A stretch of 64,000 nt of DNA from Schistocephalus solidus (Eukaryota > Platyhelminthes > Cestoda > Diphyllobothriidea > Diphyllobothriidae): the NCBI GenBank assembly GCA_017591395.1, contig WEDG01000417.1, positions 1 through 64,000 of the forward strand, read 5' to 3'. Position numbers and translations under genes: made by a program. How positions within the stretch are numbered: position 1 is the stretch's first letter; each line of letters starts with the position of its first letter. The notes under the pieces were generated by a model. The model was not told the origin of the DNA. It saw nothing but the letters and a program-made list of their open reading frames with translations, and ran no database searches. Of the stretch, positions 11,551-21,779 are shown piece after piece.

Positions 11551-11789
11551 TTGCACTGTGATGACATTAGGAACAGAGTCAACTTGAATGACTCCTTTTA
11601 TGTCGGAAAAAGCAAACAGTCATGGACTTCACATTTGATTTCACTTGCAGTGTTTTTGGTCTGGATGACGAAGCTGTTTTCTAGTGGCTCGACTGCAGTT
11701 GTGTTTCGGGATAATAGCCATAACAACCAAATGCACCCCTCTGCGATAACTTTTAACAAAAATCAGGGTCACTTGTGTTGAATTCCTGG

Positions 11790-13180
11790 CACACACCCAG
11801 GCCGGCCAAAACGTGTTTGAGCTTTTAGGTAGTACCTAAATATGGAGTACGGTACCGGCAGCCCGTCATATAAGGTAATCGATTCTGACCCACTGAAAAC
11901 ACTGGCAGGCAAAATCAAGAAAGCCAGAATCAGATGAGGACCCAAAAGGCAATATCTGAAAAAAGCTTGGAGACGAATGAAACCACAGGATACCACCCTA
12001 GCGCGTTTCTATGGTTTACTTAAAATCCACAAGCCGAATGTTCCCCTGCAGCCTATCGTAGCACTGAAAGGCATACCTACCTACGAAATGGCTTGCCAAA
12101 TATATTAAGAAGCTGACAGAAGCATCAAAACACAGCTGCATTTTCAACGCACTTCCTGGAAAAACTCGTAGGTGTAAAAATAGCCTCCCGACGAGATAAT
12201 GGTATCCTTTGACGTCATCTCCCTATTCACCTCCATCTCTAAAAATTTGCTCACGAGAGTATTCAATGAACTCCGGGGCAGGTGGTACGATGAAGAGCGA
12301 AAATCTTTTAAATAGAGGCAGACAATAGACCTACTGGACTACTGCCTACGCACGTACTTCAAGTTTAACAGTTGCATTTACGGGCAAATCAAGGGAGCTC
12401 AGATGGGATCACCGATCTCCGGTCACCTAGAGGAGGCGGTCTTGTAAGAACTGAAAACGTGTCTTTCAGTCCTGCAAGCCAAAATTCTGGATGCGCTACG
12501 TCAAGGACATCTTTTTCATCCTACATCGTGACGCTAAGGGGAAGCCAAGAGAAGCGCTGCCTCTTCCTTGCCAAAGGGTATCCACGTAGCTTCGTAATCA
12601 AACGCAAATGAAGACTGACGGCGAGAAAAAAACTAAGACTTGAAATCCTCCCTGTCTTGTTTTACCGCAGGTACATCTCCGAAGTGTGCTAATACCACTA
12701 AACCTGAGCGTTGGATACCGGTCTGAGGCCACTCAGGCAGCCAAGAGCCAGCTACCACCAACGGACACGTAAGGCGTTATTTACCTCATCAACTGTCTAG
12801 ACTGTCTGGCCAATTACTGCGGCATGACTGAAAAACAACCGAGAAAGCGCAAGCACGAGCCTACCTTAGATGTAAAGCGAAATGATGTACGATCGCACGT
12901 TTTTATGCATAGTCTGGAAAACAATCATCGGTTCGAATTTGATGGTGCCCAACTGCTTGGCCAAACCGAAAGTAAACTGGTGAGAAATATATTCGATACC
13001 GGGCAATCAGACGCTCAATTGATCAACGGCAGCATCGACCTGCCAGTACCATACGAGACCGCCAGGCGCCATTTGCACACGAGGGGAGGGTCAGTGAGAA
13101 GGAGCCAGGTGAACCTATCAGAAATGAGCAAAAAGGACGTACTTAAACCATATATTTCCTCTGTTGTGAAACGTCAGATT
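11790..13180 (+). mobile_element. Penelope-like element copy F, degenerate RT + GIY-YIG
   Basis: In forward order: LARFYGLLKIHKPNVPLQPI (about 11998-12057), MVSFDVISLFTSIS (about 12200-12240) and GQIKGAQMGSPISGHLEEA (about 12380-12440). The catalytic motif appears as RYVKDIFFI at about 12498-12525, where the first catalytic aspartate of YVDD is replaced by lysine. The nuclease core VIYLINCLDCLANYCGMTEK (about 12777-12836) and tail HRFEFDGAQLLGQTESKLVR with INGSIDLPVPYETARRH (to about 13070) follow. The last open stretch (12824-13228) is the nuclease C-terminus. There are several stops and frameshifts, and the mutated YVDD alone would abolish polymerisation. Confidence 0.85.
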
Positions 13181-13214
13181 AGTAAAGATTCTTCCCCAGC
13201 GATTGTCTTATCTT

Positions 13215-13535
13215 TTCCATATATATAGGCAGAATAACATGACTGACAAAGACAAGGGAGACTGGAATGACCATTTCTGGCTTATTAGCCGTCATCAGCC
13301 AGCCATACCCAACCCCAGGCGCTGCGGTGCTCGAGCCTCGAACTCGCGACCTCGTTGGGCAGAAGTCCAGCGCTCTACCCACTGCGCCACGAGCTCGTTG
13401 TCTTGCCGGTTTCGATCGGGAATATTAACAATGGTAGTTGGGCGCTCACCGATCGGTTACAGGACTCACTCGTCCCATTATGCTTTGGAGCTAACTCTCA
13501 AGCCCCGCCAGCAGCCGTAAGGCAGCAGTGAGTTC
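13215..13535 (-). repeat. Full-length tRNA-derived SINE, reverse copy
   Basis: Read on the minus strand: a 5' module (about 13530-13440, ending in CCGATCGGTGAGCGCCC), then a tRNA-like head at about 13400-13330 with box A GTGGCGCAGTGGGTAGAGC and box B GAGTTCGAGGCTC, then the body (GGTTGGGTATGGCTGGCTGA and CATTCCAGTCTCCCTTGTC). It ends in a TATATATA tail near 13225. The anticodon-loop region CTGGACTTCTGCC would suit an Arg-TCT-like tRNA ancestor, but that is a weak inference. Confidence 0.85.
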
Positions 13536-13765
13536 GAGCATCGGGCGCCGCAGCGCCTGGGGTTGGGTACGGCTGGCTGATGACGGCTAATAAGCCAGAA
13601 ATGGCCATTCCAGTCTCCCTTGTCTTTGTGGGTCATGTTATTCTGCCTATATCCTTAGCTGCGTTGCGGCTGCTGGCGGGGCTCGAGAGTTAGCCCCAAG
13701 GCACAACGGGACGAGTGAGTCCTGTAACTGGTCGGTGAGCGCCTACTTACCATATATATATTTCT
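13536..13765 (+). repeat. SINE body plus 5' module, forward copy mirroring the previous one
   Basis: The forward body (GGTTGGGTACGGCTGGCTGATG) starts near 13560 and is followed by the SINE 5' module (GCTGGCGGGGCTCGAGAGTTAG to GGTCGGTGAGCGCC) and a TATATATA tract. It has no complete tRNA-like head. With the reverse copy it forms a foldback with stems of about 110 bp. Confidence 0.8.
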
Positions 13766-14130
13766 GACGTATTGATAGGCCTCAGCCAGTCATGCTCAAT
13801 CGCAGGTGTTGATCACCTGAGATTCCAACCTGCGAAGGAACAACGAGACGAGTATGCTCCATAACCAGATCGATGGGTACCACACTGTCCTTATTTCTAT
13901 TTCCGAGCACAACCGAGAGGGCAAAGGGCCCGTGGCTCAATATTAGAGTGTTACATTCGATGACCAAAGGTCGCGTTTTTGAATCTCAGGTTTCCCATAT
14001 CTGGGATTGGTATGACTAGCTGATGACGGCTAATAAACCAGAAATCTCCATTTCGGCTCTAAAATTCAGCCTCAGGGCACAACGGGACGAGTATTCTCCG
14101 TAACCAGATTGGTAAGCACCACAGTAGCCT
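13766..14130 (+). repeat. Further SINE copies, diverged
   Basis: A short reverse body scrap (13770-13835) is followed by a forward 5' module and a tRNA-like head (GGGCCCGTGGCTCAATATTAG near 13928; GGTCGCGTTTTTGAATCTCAG near 13970). Then comes the body (GGTATGACTAGCTGATGACGG) to about 14055 and another 5' module fragment to about 14130. Confidence 0.7.
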
Positions 14131-14234
14131 AATCTCTTCAACGAATTTTCCACTCCAACGTTTATCCTCGTAACTACATAGAACGCAGCAGATGACCGAG
14201 GCAAGTTATAAGACCAGCGATAGAACAACCGAAA

Positions 14235-15260
14235 GTGTGGCGGGCAGTGCCATACATCGAGAACTTATCTGAAGCTGTTGCTCGTCTCGTACAACCACTG
14301 GGGATCGGTGTCGCCCCACAGACCTGAGACGACAATAAGACGTCTGGTCATGAGACCCAAGGCCTCCCTGTCACGCGGCGAAACGGCGAATGTCGTCTAT
14401 CGTGTTCAGTGCGGTTCCTGTGAGGCGATGTATGCCGGAGAGACCGGCAAGTGACTACAGACCCGCTTGAGTGAGCACGAAAGGGCCGTAAGAAGGATGG
14501 ATCAGCTCTCGTTGAGAGGCGGAACACTGTGAGGCCTCTGGACACACATTTTCTTTCCAGGACGCCGAAATCCTAGGCCGAGGTATCGACCAAACAGCCA
14601 GAGAAACACTCGAAGCCTTGCACACCTTATTATCTTCCATTAACCGCTGTACGATTCTCCCAGCGGCCTATTAGGCCTTACGAGTGCGACTCAATCAACA
14701 GAATCGCAGGCAAGGAGTCAGACCGGTCGCTGTCGCAAGCAAACGCATACCGAGCCAGAACACAGGTCTGAGCGAACCTATGCCACACAACAACGCATTC
14801 GATGGGATAACTGCGGAGAACGCAAACCAGCAAGAACTCCGGTCAAGCGTGAACACGGACGCAGGTGAACATAGTTTGCGCACGAACACTGACGATGGGG
14901 GTCTCAAACCCGATAGGAACGGAGACACCGGTAACGACTCAGTAACCATCGGTGAGACGCGCACGGACAGATGCAAACGAGGGACGGGAACCAGATATGC
15001 GGGTCCGAGACAACAAACGCGGGCAATGCAGATGAGGTCAATGACCCTTGCCAACCCGACACAGCCCCGGAAGAGACGAGGGAGAAAAAAAAGCACTGAC
15101 CAGCAGGACAGCTATTAACTCCACCCCCCCCACCCACTGCAGTGCATCCTGCACGAATAGCTGTAGTGCCAGCATGTTCGGAACCCATAAATACCGTGAC
15201 GCGCCGTACCACACCCACCTCCGACGATGGAATCTTATTTGATTATGAAACGTCAGGATA
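14235..15260 (+). mobile_element. Penelope-like element copy D, 3' half with long C-terminal extension
   Basis: The forward translation gives the linker WRAVPYIENLSEAVARLVQP (near 14240-14300). The GIY-YIG core is VVYRVQCGSCEAMYAGETGK (14392-14451), followed by a TGA stop and then LQTRLSEHERAVRRMD. After a frameshift it reads HTFSFQDAEILGRG.. and LEALHTLLSSINRC near 14545-14645. After one TAG codon near 14670 the same frame stays open to 15118. This adds about 145 residues, hydrophilic and rich in Arg, Asn, Thr and Gln, ending in a basic KRRGRKK stretch near 15075-15095. The extension continues the nuclease frame, so it is an extension of the PLE protein rather than a separate gene. The reading frame is broken; the function of the extension is unknown. 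Confidence 0.75.
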
Positions 15261-16370
15261 TTGAACATATTTTTCCCGTGATTTATGTCCGGGGACGCGC
15301 ATTTTCGCTTCAATTAGCCATATTTTCGGGCGCGAAGCGCTAGAGTCAGCACTTCGATGGGAAATCTTTGCCCTTAGCGTGTCTTCAACGTACGCGCAAA
15401 TCGAATTTCTCCACAGATGCCTCGACAACCATGTGCTACCGAAAAGCCTGTCCTACAAGCCACCGGTGGACACAACGCTGGCGAAGCAATGGGTGATGCA
15501 ACATGGCAGGCGAATAACCCGTGCTCTTATCCAGGACTGCCAGGGGAGGCTGCAAAAATATCGCAGAGTTTTGAGCCAGATTATTCCGAAGTGTTTAGAG
15601 CTCATAGGAGAGAACGGTGTATCACTGCTGGACCGAGTAATCAACAATCGAGCCAGAGAACTGCGATCTAGAAGAGATATGGAGCTGAGAGTTAAATTCC
15701 AAAATTTAAGTCCCACCACACAAGATCACGACGAGACGCTGGTCCACAATTTATCCTCCAAAGAACTGCCACCGGTACAGTTTTAAGTGCTAAAACATGA
15801 AGCATTCTTCAACACTGTGGATGCTGATCCAGTTAATCTTGTGGCCACCACTGAATCGGTCTTAAAACACTCTCAAGAGGCGGACGATACAAAGCACCTC
15901 ATCAGACAACAAGTTACGTTCTTACTGATGACACGCAAACCACGTGTGGCTATTCCAAGAATGGAGCAGGATGCCCTCAGGACACTGAATGCTGACAGGA
16001 GCATCGTGATACTGCCAGCCGACAAGGGACGTTCCACAGTAGTACTCGATAATTCGGAATTCCTCCGGAAGGCCAACGCTCTACTCGATGACCATCATGC
16101 CTACCTCAGGCGCGATGGAGATCCGATGAAGAAGCTAGTGGCAAAAATCAACGCGACAATCGCTAGTTGGCAGAGTAACGGGGCCATCTCAAAAGCTGAA
16201 CGACTGACAATAACACCTACAGATTTAGACATGGCGAGATTCTATGGGCTGCCCAAAGTACACAAGCATGATGATCCACTTCAACCCATCATATCTCTGC
16301 GCGGAACACCCACATTCAATCTGACCAAATGGCTGTTCCGACTTCTGAACTGCAAATTTTCGCTTCAACT
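15261..16370 (+). mobile_element. Penelope-like element copy E, 5' half (N-terminal domain and RT fingers)
   Basis: One frame runs from about 15300 to 16360 with a single in-frame TAA at 15784-15786. The N-terminal part includes CLDNHVLPKSLSYKPPVD and NLSSKELPPVQF. After the stop come VLKHEAFFNTVDADPVN, ILPADKGRSTVVLD (about 16009-16050), MARFYGLPKVHKHDDPLQP (about 16231-16287) and a GTPTFNLTKWLFRLL block to 16348. It then breaks into a TATATA stretch and a SINE scrap, so palm motifs and the nuclease are missing. It follows the 3' half of copy D head to tail, with a GAAACGTCAGGATATTGAAC junction near 15247 resembling other PLE 3' ends in the window. Confidence 0.85.
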
Positions 16371-16532
16371 ATATATATTTTTCTATCTGAAGGATTGCAT
16401 GACCGATGAGATAAGGGAGACTGGAATGGCCATTTCTGGCTTATTAGCCGTCTTCATTCAGCCAGCTTGTAAGTTAGACTCAAGGCACAACGGGAAGATT
16501 GAGTTCTGTAACCAATCTTTGAGCGTTTATTA

Positions 16533-16533
<1 letters not shown>
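16371..16533. repeat. SINE scraps (reverse body, forward 5' module)
   Basis: A reverse body (GGAGACTGGAATGGCCATTT near 16418) stops at about 16460. A forward 5' module (AAGGCACAACGGGAAGATTG) follows, up to the TA tract. Confidence 0.65.

Positions 16534-16568
<35 letters not shown>
16534..16568. repeat. (TA)n microsatellite
   Basis: An uninterrupted TA tract between SINE modules. Confidence 0.95.
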
Positions 16569-16569
<1 letters not shown>

Positions 16570-16570
<1 letters not shown>

Positions 16571-17035
16571 GCTTAAGGAACATGTATGTTCCATTGTGCC
16601 CTGGAGCTCAGGTGTCCCAGGTGTGCCAAACTTGGGATTGGGTATGACTGGCTGATGACGGCTAATAAGCCAGAAATGGCCATTCCGGTCTCCCTTGTCT
16701 TTGTCGGTTCCATTTCATCATATGCTACACGTCGCTATGCGACCGCCTGCGAGAGCTCTAGTCTGAGCTCCAGGGCACAACGGAACATACATGTTCCTTA
16801 AGCAGATCGGTGAGCCCCACACTATCATCATATTCCCGATCACAACCGACAAAACAACGAGCCCGTGGCTCAATGGTAGAGCGTTCGACTTAAATACCAA
16901 AGGTCGCGGGTTCGAATCCCAGGTGTGCCACACTTGGGATTGGGTATGACTGGCTGATGACGGCTAATAAGCCAGAAATGGCCATTCCGGTCTCCCTTGT
17001 CTTTGTCGGTTCCATTTCATATATATATATATATA
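16570..17035 (+). repeat. Tandem SINE dimer with complete tRNA-like head and TA tail
   Basis: A first body at about 16631-16720 lacks its tRNA-like part. It is followed by a full unit: 5' module (about 16728-16815), tRNA-like head (about 16859-16925) and body (16933-17018), ending in (TA)n at 17019-17035. The head has box A TGGCTCAATGG and box B GGTTCGAATCC, both good matches to RNA polymerase III internal promoters. The two bodies are about 302 bp apart and nearly identical, so the duplication is recent. It is not a functional tRNA gene because the acceptor ends do not pair. Confidence 0.88.
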
Positions 17036-17465
17036 AACACTTGTATACAAGACTATCCCTGCCACTCTAATAAACAAGTAACGCGCATCTACGCCAAATT
17101 GCGTTTGCATACAATGATCCCAATAACTAGCTAAGATTCCTAACATTTACTTTGTTAGTTATCAACCTAGAAAATATATGAAACTAATAAATTTTACGTT
17201 TATAGATAACAAAATTATTTATTTCGGAATATTATCAAAGTACAGTCTGAAGAGACAGGCAACTCCAGTCACTTTAAAGTTTGCAGAAGTTAGATCAAAC
17301 ACACATTTTGTCATCCGAGTACAGCGTACGCGGACGTAGCTTTTTGTAAAAAAAATTAACACATCAAAATATCCCATGAACTACAAGTGAAGATTGTGAC
17401 CAAACCACAATTTTTTCCTTAATTTCCTTTCTTACTCAAAGGCCACCCAAATGTAGCTCATGCTT
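17036..17465. other. Unassigned DNA
   Basis: AT-rich, with no gene or repeat recognised. Confidence 0.5.
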
Positions 17466-17705
17466 CTTCCCACACGATAGTTCGACCGTCGAAGTCAGAC
17501 GATGTCCACCGTATGCAGGTGGCTGGCACGGCCGGGACCCCTAGGCTATAGCCACCCTTGGCGTGCCACCACACCACCCCATGTTCGGCATTTGTTATGG
17601 AATCGTAACCCGAATAACGCCTGCCGTGCCCTAATATGGCCTCCGTGTAGGTCCAACGCATCTACCACGTGGCCCGTTTGGGAGAGGGGCTATCATCCCA
17701 CACAC
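17466..17705 (+). repeat. Foldback-family fragment, subfamily with 3' module
   Basis: It starts with the family terminus (GATAGTTCGACCGTCG near 17476) and jumps at 17514 to the CAGGTGGCTGGCACGGCCGG block. It then enters the module shared with 6650-6780 (CGGCATTTGTTATGGAATCG, AATAACGCCTGCCGTGCCC, CTACCACGTGGCCCGTTTGG). The internal deletion shows this copy is truncated. Confidence 0.6.
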
Positions 17706-17718
17706 ACGAACATACACA

Positions 17719-17742
17719 CCTGCACATGTTTTCATGTGCAGG
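17719..17742. other. Perfect small hairpin
   Basis: A 10-bp stem, CCTGCACATG / CATGTGCAGG, with a TTTT loop. Transcribed in either direction it would form a tight tetraloop hairpin. No T-tract or gene context gives it a role; it may be chance or a repeat end. Confidence 0.6.
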
Positions 17743-20700
17743 GCATGTTTATGGAGAAACACGCAGCGAGGGACTGTGCACTTATGAGAACGAGGAGCCA
17801 TACATTAGTCGAGCGTTAAAAGGGCATTCAATGCGCACCTCGTCTTAGCACGATAAAAAAAATAGCGCCTCTCCTTCGGAAGTGATCGAGATGCACTTTA
17901 ATTGGATGAGCCGTAGGCAGCATTCACGATAAGTGGGGCCTGCACACCGCTGCATAAAAGCCTCTGTCCACCGGGGGCAATTCGATAAAATTAATTTAAA
18001 CCTCCTCATAGGTTATAATTTAACTGTTGTGATGTTGGGGTGCAAGCGTTTTTTTTTCATATGAACCTCTTCATTGGCATTGTTCTGCTGTATGAAAAAG
18101 TTCATTTGTCTGCCGAGGATGTTTGCTTCTAGGAGGACACTTTTAGGATGTATAGTTCTTCCAGCCTACAACAGCAGTTTTCTAACTGCGTCAAGAACTT
18201 GGCATGATTTATGACTAGTATGGTTTTCAACGCAGTGAAACACACGTTAACGCAAAACTGTATGGCTTTCAAATTATCAATGGGAAATCTTATCTTGCAC
18301 TTACCGGAGTAAGGAAAAGAGTAGGATGTTCATGAGTTAAAGGTATCGAGGACCAGATTCGTTTAGAAAAAAATTAGAGGCTACGTTCTTCGGCAGACAA
18401 ACGCCAGCAGAGCAAGTATGTACGTTTCAAGATGGCTGCAAGTTCAGCAGGCTGTTGAAAGATCATTTTGCATTTTCTAAAAACACCTTAAATGGAGAAG
18501 GACACTGTATAAAGAAGGTAAATATTTGGGTCACGAAGTGGAATAGTAACAACAAAAGTGCCATGCCTCGATTATTTTCTTTTCTTCAGGTCACAGTTAT
18601 CCCAAAAAAACTGTGTATTGCGGTAAAATTAAGACTGTATGGTTTCAGACCCCCTCAAAAGAGATTACCAACTCGGAGTCGTTCCAGGTACGGCAAAAGT
18701 ATGCGGCTTAATTTGAATGGAAAAATAATAAAGCGTTAGGTCTGTCAATAAACACTCTATCCTATCAGCATTGAATTTGTAAAGTTGTTTAACTGCCCTG
18801 GTGAATGCCGATGACCTGCGCCAAGATTGCACGAGGCTTTTACTTTCTTCCACGCATCTTTTAACAACACAGGGGTATTTATATTCCGAATGATATATTC
18901 TTCGGGATTTGTGTGAACAAGCATGTCTAGGAGACGTGTTCCTTGAGTGGTAGTATTTTGCGTTTTTTAAATGCCTTAAATACTACTTTTGGTTTCAGTA
19001 ACTTACTTGCCCTGAATTTTAGCCCTGTAACATTGCGTTGCTATCACAGCAGTTGTGTTTTTTTCCAATATCATTGGTTTAGTGATGCTCCCATACGCTT
19101 TCCTACCTGTTATCAGGATTTCCATGTAGGTATGGGTTTTGTTTTTTTTACATAAGTTGTGTTTCTTAGCAAAAAATTCCGTTGTTTAGAAGCTTCCTGG
19201 TGCCAAGAAGATCATCATTCGATGAACATATTAAAAGTTTTTGCAGTGAGCATATGCAAAAGGGGTAGAAGTACAAAAATAGGAATAAATGAAGGAATTA
19301 TTCGGTTCTCTCGAATACGCACTATGAGGTGCCAACATCACTTAGTGATCTCCTGCTAAAGACATATGTTGAGATGCATACGCGTACCACCGAGATCAAC
19401 CAAAATAGGAGCAGTTTTGCCGCGAACTGCTGGAACTAAATGAACTTAAGCCAGTTTTACCGGAGGTTAAACCGACAACTTCGGAAGTATTCCAGTAGAC
19501 GAGAAAGCTCGTACTGAGCGTATTACTAGCAGATCTTACCAGTCTTTGTCGATAAAATGCCTTTTAACTTAATTCCCGAAAATGAACCCTGTGTGGTTTG
19601 ACATTGCTAAAATCAATTTGGAATTGGTCTGCTCTCTAATTTAATACAAACTACTCTGATAAAGTTATTTCTGGCTAGGTTCAAAGATAATTCCTAAGGT
19701 GCCTCTTCGTATGCGGTGCCAGAAGGCAGAAAAGCGAATGAGCTTGATGCAAGATATTTCGGCATGGAAGACCGTAAACTGAAGCCCCAGGAGCCAGCTG
19801 AATGACTTCGCAGACAGCGTCGACCACTGTCTTGATATGAATGCCACTGCGTCGATTCCGTTAATGAGGGCGCTGTGGGATTTGATGAAGTTGTGAAGGG
19901 TGCATGGGGCCAACACAGGAGAATGTAATCAAATACCACTAGTCGTCTCACTCCGATCGCTAGGCAAACTGCCATATTGCATATTAAGGGCCACATTTTA
20001 GACGAAGAGTGCCGACTATCGGCTTAGGAAGGTTCAGCTACCAACGATATAAAACGCCCAATTTTGCAAGCGGCTTTTACACACAGGACGATAGTACACT
20101 TGCGAGAAGCGATTAGGTCAACCAGTGTTTCGAAGGCATGGGGCGAGGCATTGGCTTGCGCGCGAGTATATTTTTATCATCGTGGCTTCACACTGCATCT
20201 GCTTGAATCACGATTTATGCAGTAGTTCGACGATAAGGTGCAATCATGTTGGTTGAGGAAGCCAAAGAGTACTTCAATTCGTGCTATGCATCACTCGATT
20301 CCAAACTCCTTCCATATTGGCTTCAGTTACGGGTGTCAGATCGCACAAAAACAGCTGGACCTGATCTTTTGTTCTTAGTCGCACGGAGCTGTCAAATCAG
20401 CTGATAATAATCCAAACCAGAACTGCTATCGTTTCCTGCCTGGCCCAACGCATGCTTGCTCGTTTCTAGTGAGGAGCTTAGAGATTGAGCACCGGCTGTG
20501 CTGGTCACACTGTTGCTGGTGATCTGTCCCAGACAAGCCCACTGGGGAGGAAAATAGACGCAGTGGCTAACGTAAAACGCATGTCACTCACCGACTGGCA
20601 TATCATCTGGGCGTAAGGCGTCATAACGGTCACAGTAAAAAGGAGATATGACAACCTCACCCTAGTCAGGAAGGGGCGGAAATGAACTGCCAACTGAGAG

Positions 20701-20990
20701 CCCTCAAAGAAATGCCTTTGTGCGCGTCCCGGATGTTAAAACACGCCAGAGTTATTATAGTCAGAATTTAACCGATTTTAAATGTAGAGAGGTACCACAG
20801 AATCGCCCCCCTTCTATCCTCCATTCCCCTCCTATCTGCGGCCAGTCTGAGCCTGGCAAACTGTTGTGCACGGGTGGCTGACGGGCTTTGGGGTTTCTGT
20901 TCACGCAAATATGATTATGTGCCTGTGATTATCGATGTTACAAAATCCAGTACACTGCTAGTGCATGAAGGATGGGTGACTTCACTATGG
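17743..20990. other. Unassigned DNA, no supported gene
   Basis: There are scattered open frames of up to about 100 codons on both strands but no domain. Frames at 19665-19996 and 20505-20693 have no recognised family or splice context. Confidence 0.4.
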
Positions 20991-21059
20991 GTGCATGTGA
21001 ACGCAACAGTCGATGCGGAGGCTGAGTGCAAGCGACGGTGTGACTATGACTGGTGGATA

Positions 21060-21450
21060 CTACTTTGGTTAGCAACACCCTAAATGGACCGCGTTGTAGA
21101 TGCGCTGAACCAACAAGAGGGCTTAGATCAGGGAAAGGCAGGCGTTATTCGAATCACAGTCCCATAACACCTTCCGAATGCGGACGGGTGAGCGATGGCA
21201 TGCGTAGGTGCAGGCTCACGCCACGCCACGCCACGCCCAAACCCGCCTCCGGTCTTTTTGACTTGTTCATGACATCGGACCCAGGCTGGGGGGGGGGGGG
21301 GAGTGACTGCTGTAGATGCAGTCCAAGTCTACTCTCAATATAATCTAATCCGCGCGCAAGTCACCGTCCATACACCAACATCCTGTGGAGCACACGGTGA
21401 ACCTCGTCGGACTATGACGGTCGAACTGTAGTGCGTGTGTGAGGGTGTAT
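21060..21450 (-). repeat. Foldback-family copy, right end, reverse orientation
   Basis: The module AGGCAGGCGTTATTCGAATCAC near 21137 is the reverse of the 6.7 and 17.6 kb module. The family right end follows: GGTGCAGGCTCACG, CCGCCTCCGGTCTTTTTGAC near 21245, GCGCGCAAGTCACCGTCC near 21353, and GACGGTCGAACTGTAG at the terminus near 21430. A G14 run lies inside at 21288-21301. Confidence 0.6.
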
Positions 21451-21779
21451 GAGCGAATAGGCACGCGGGTTGGGTTAGTTGTGCTTGCGGTACGACGAAC
21501 GCGAAGGCCTTCGATGGAATCAGTTCTGGCGTTTATAGTGAGGACATACTTGCAAGGATAGAACGTTCACAAAGTCGGTTTACAGAATTTTTTGCGCCCC
21601 CACCTGATAATCACTTTTCATCCACCCTAGTTATCCGCTGTTCAATTGCCTGCCAGCACAGTTTTGGTATTTTCCCATTTTTTGGTTAATTTGAAGACAC
21701 TTGAGGGGTTTTAATGCGTTTTTGTGACATAATCTTTGGTTATCTTATCCATGAATGTTCATAGCCAGGTCTACTGAAC

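Noticed and set aside
14695..15218. Reverse-strand frames of over 100 codons
   Set aside because: Antisense shadows of the PLE copy D extension, which is in phase with the nuclease on the plus strand.
16859..16925. tRNA gene, suggested by good A and B boxes
   Set aside because: The acceptor stems do not pair, the anticodon arm is disrupted, and the sequence continues into the SINE body with a TA tail. All tRNA-like stretches here (13.3, 13.9, 16.9, 43.7, 58.8, 63.5 kb) are SINE heads.
21420..21445. CACTA-type transposon terminus (reverse reads CACTACAGTTCG)
   Set aside because: Other copies of the same family end CCCGACAG or CACGATAG, so CACTA is not conserved and is probably chance.
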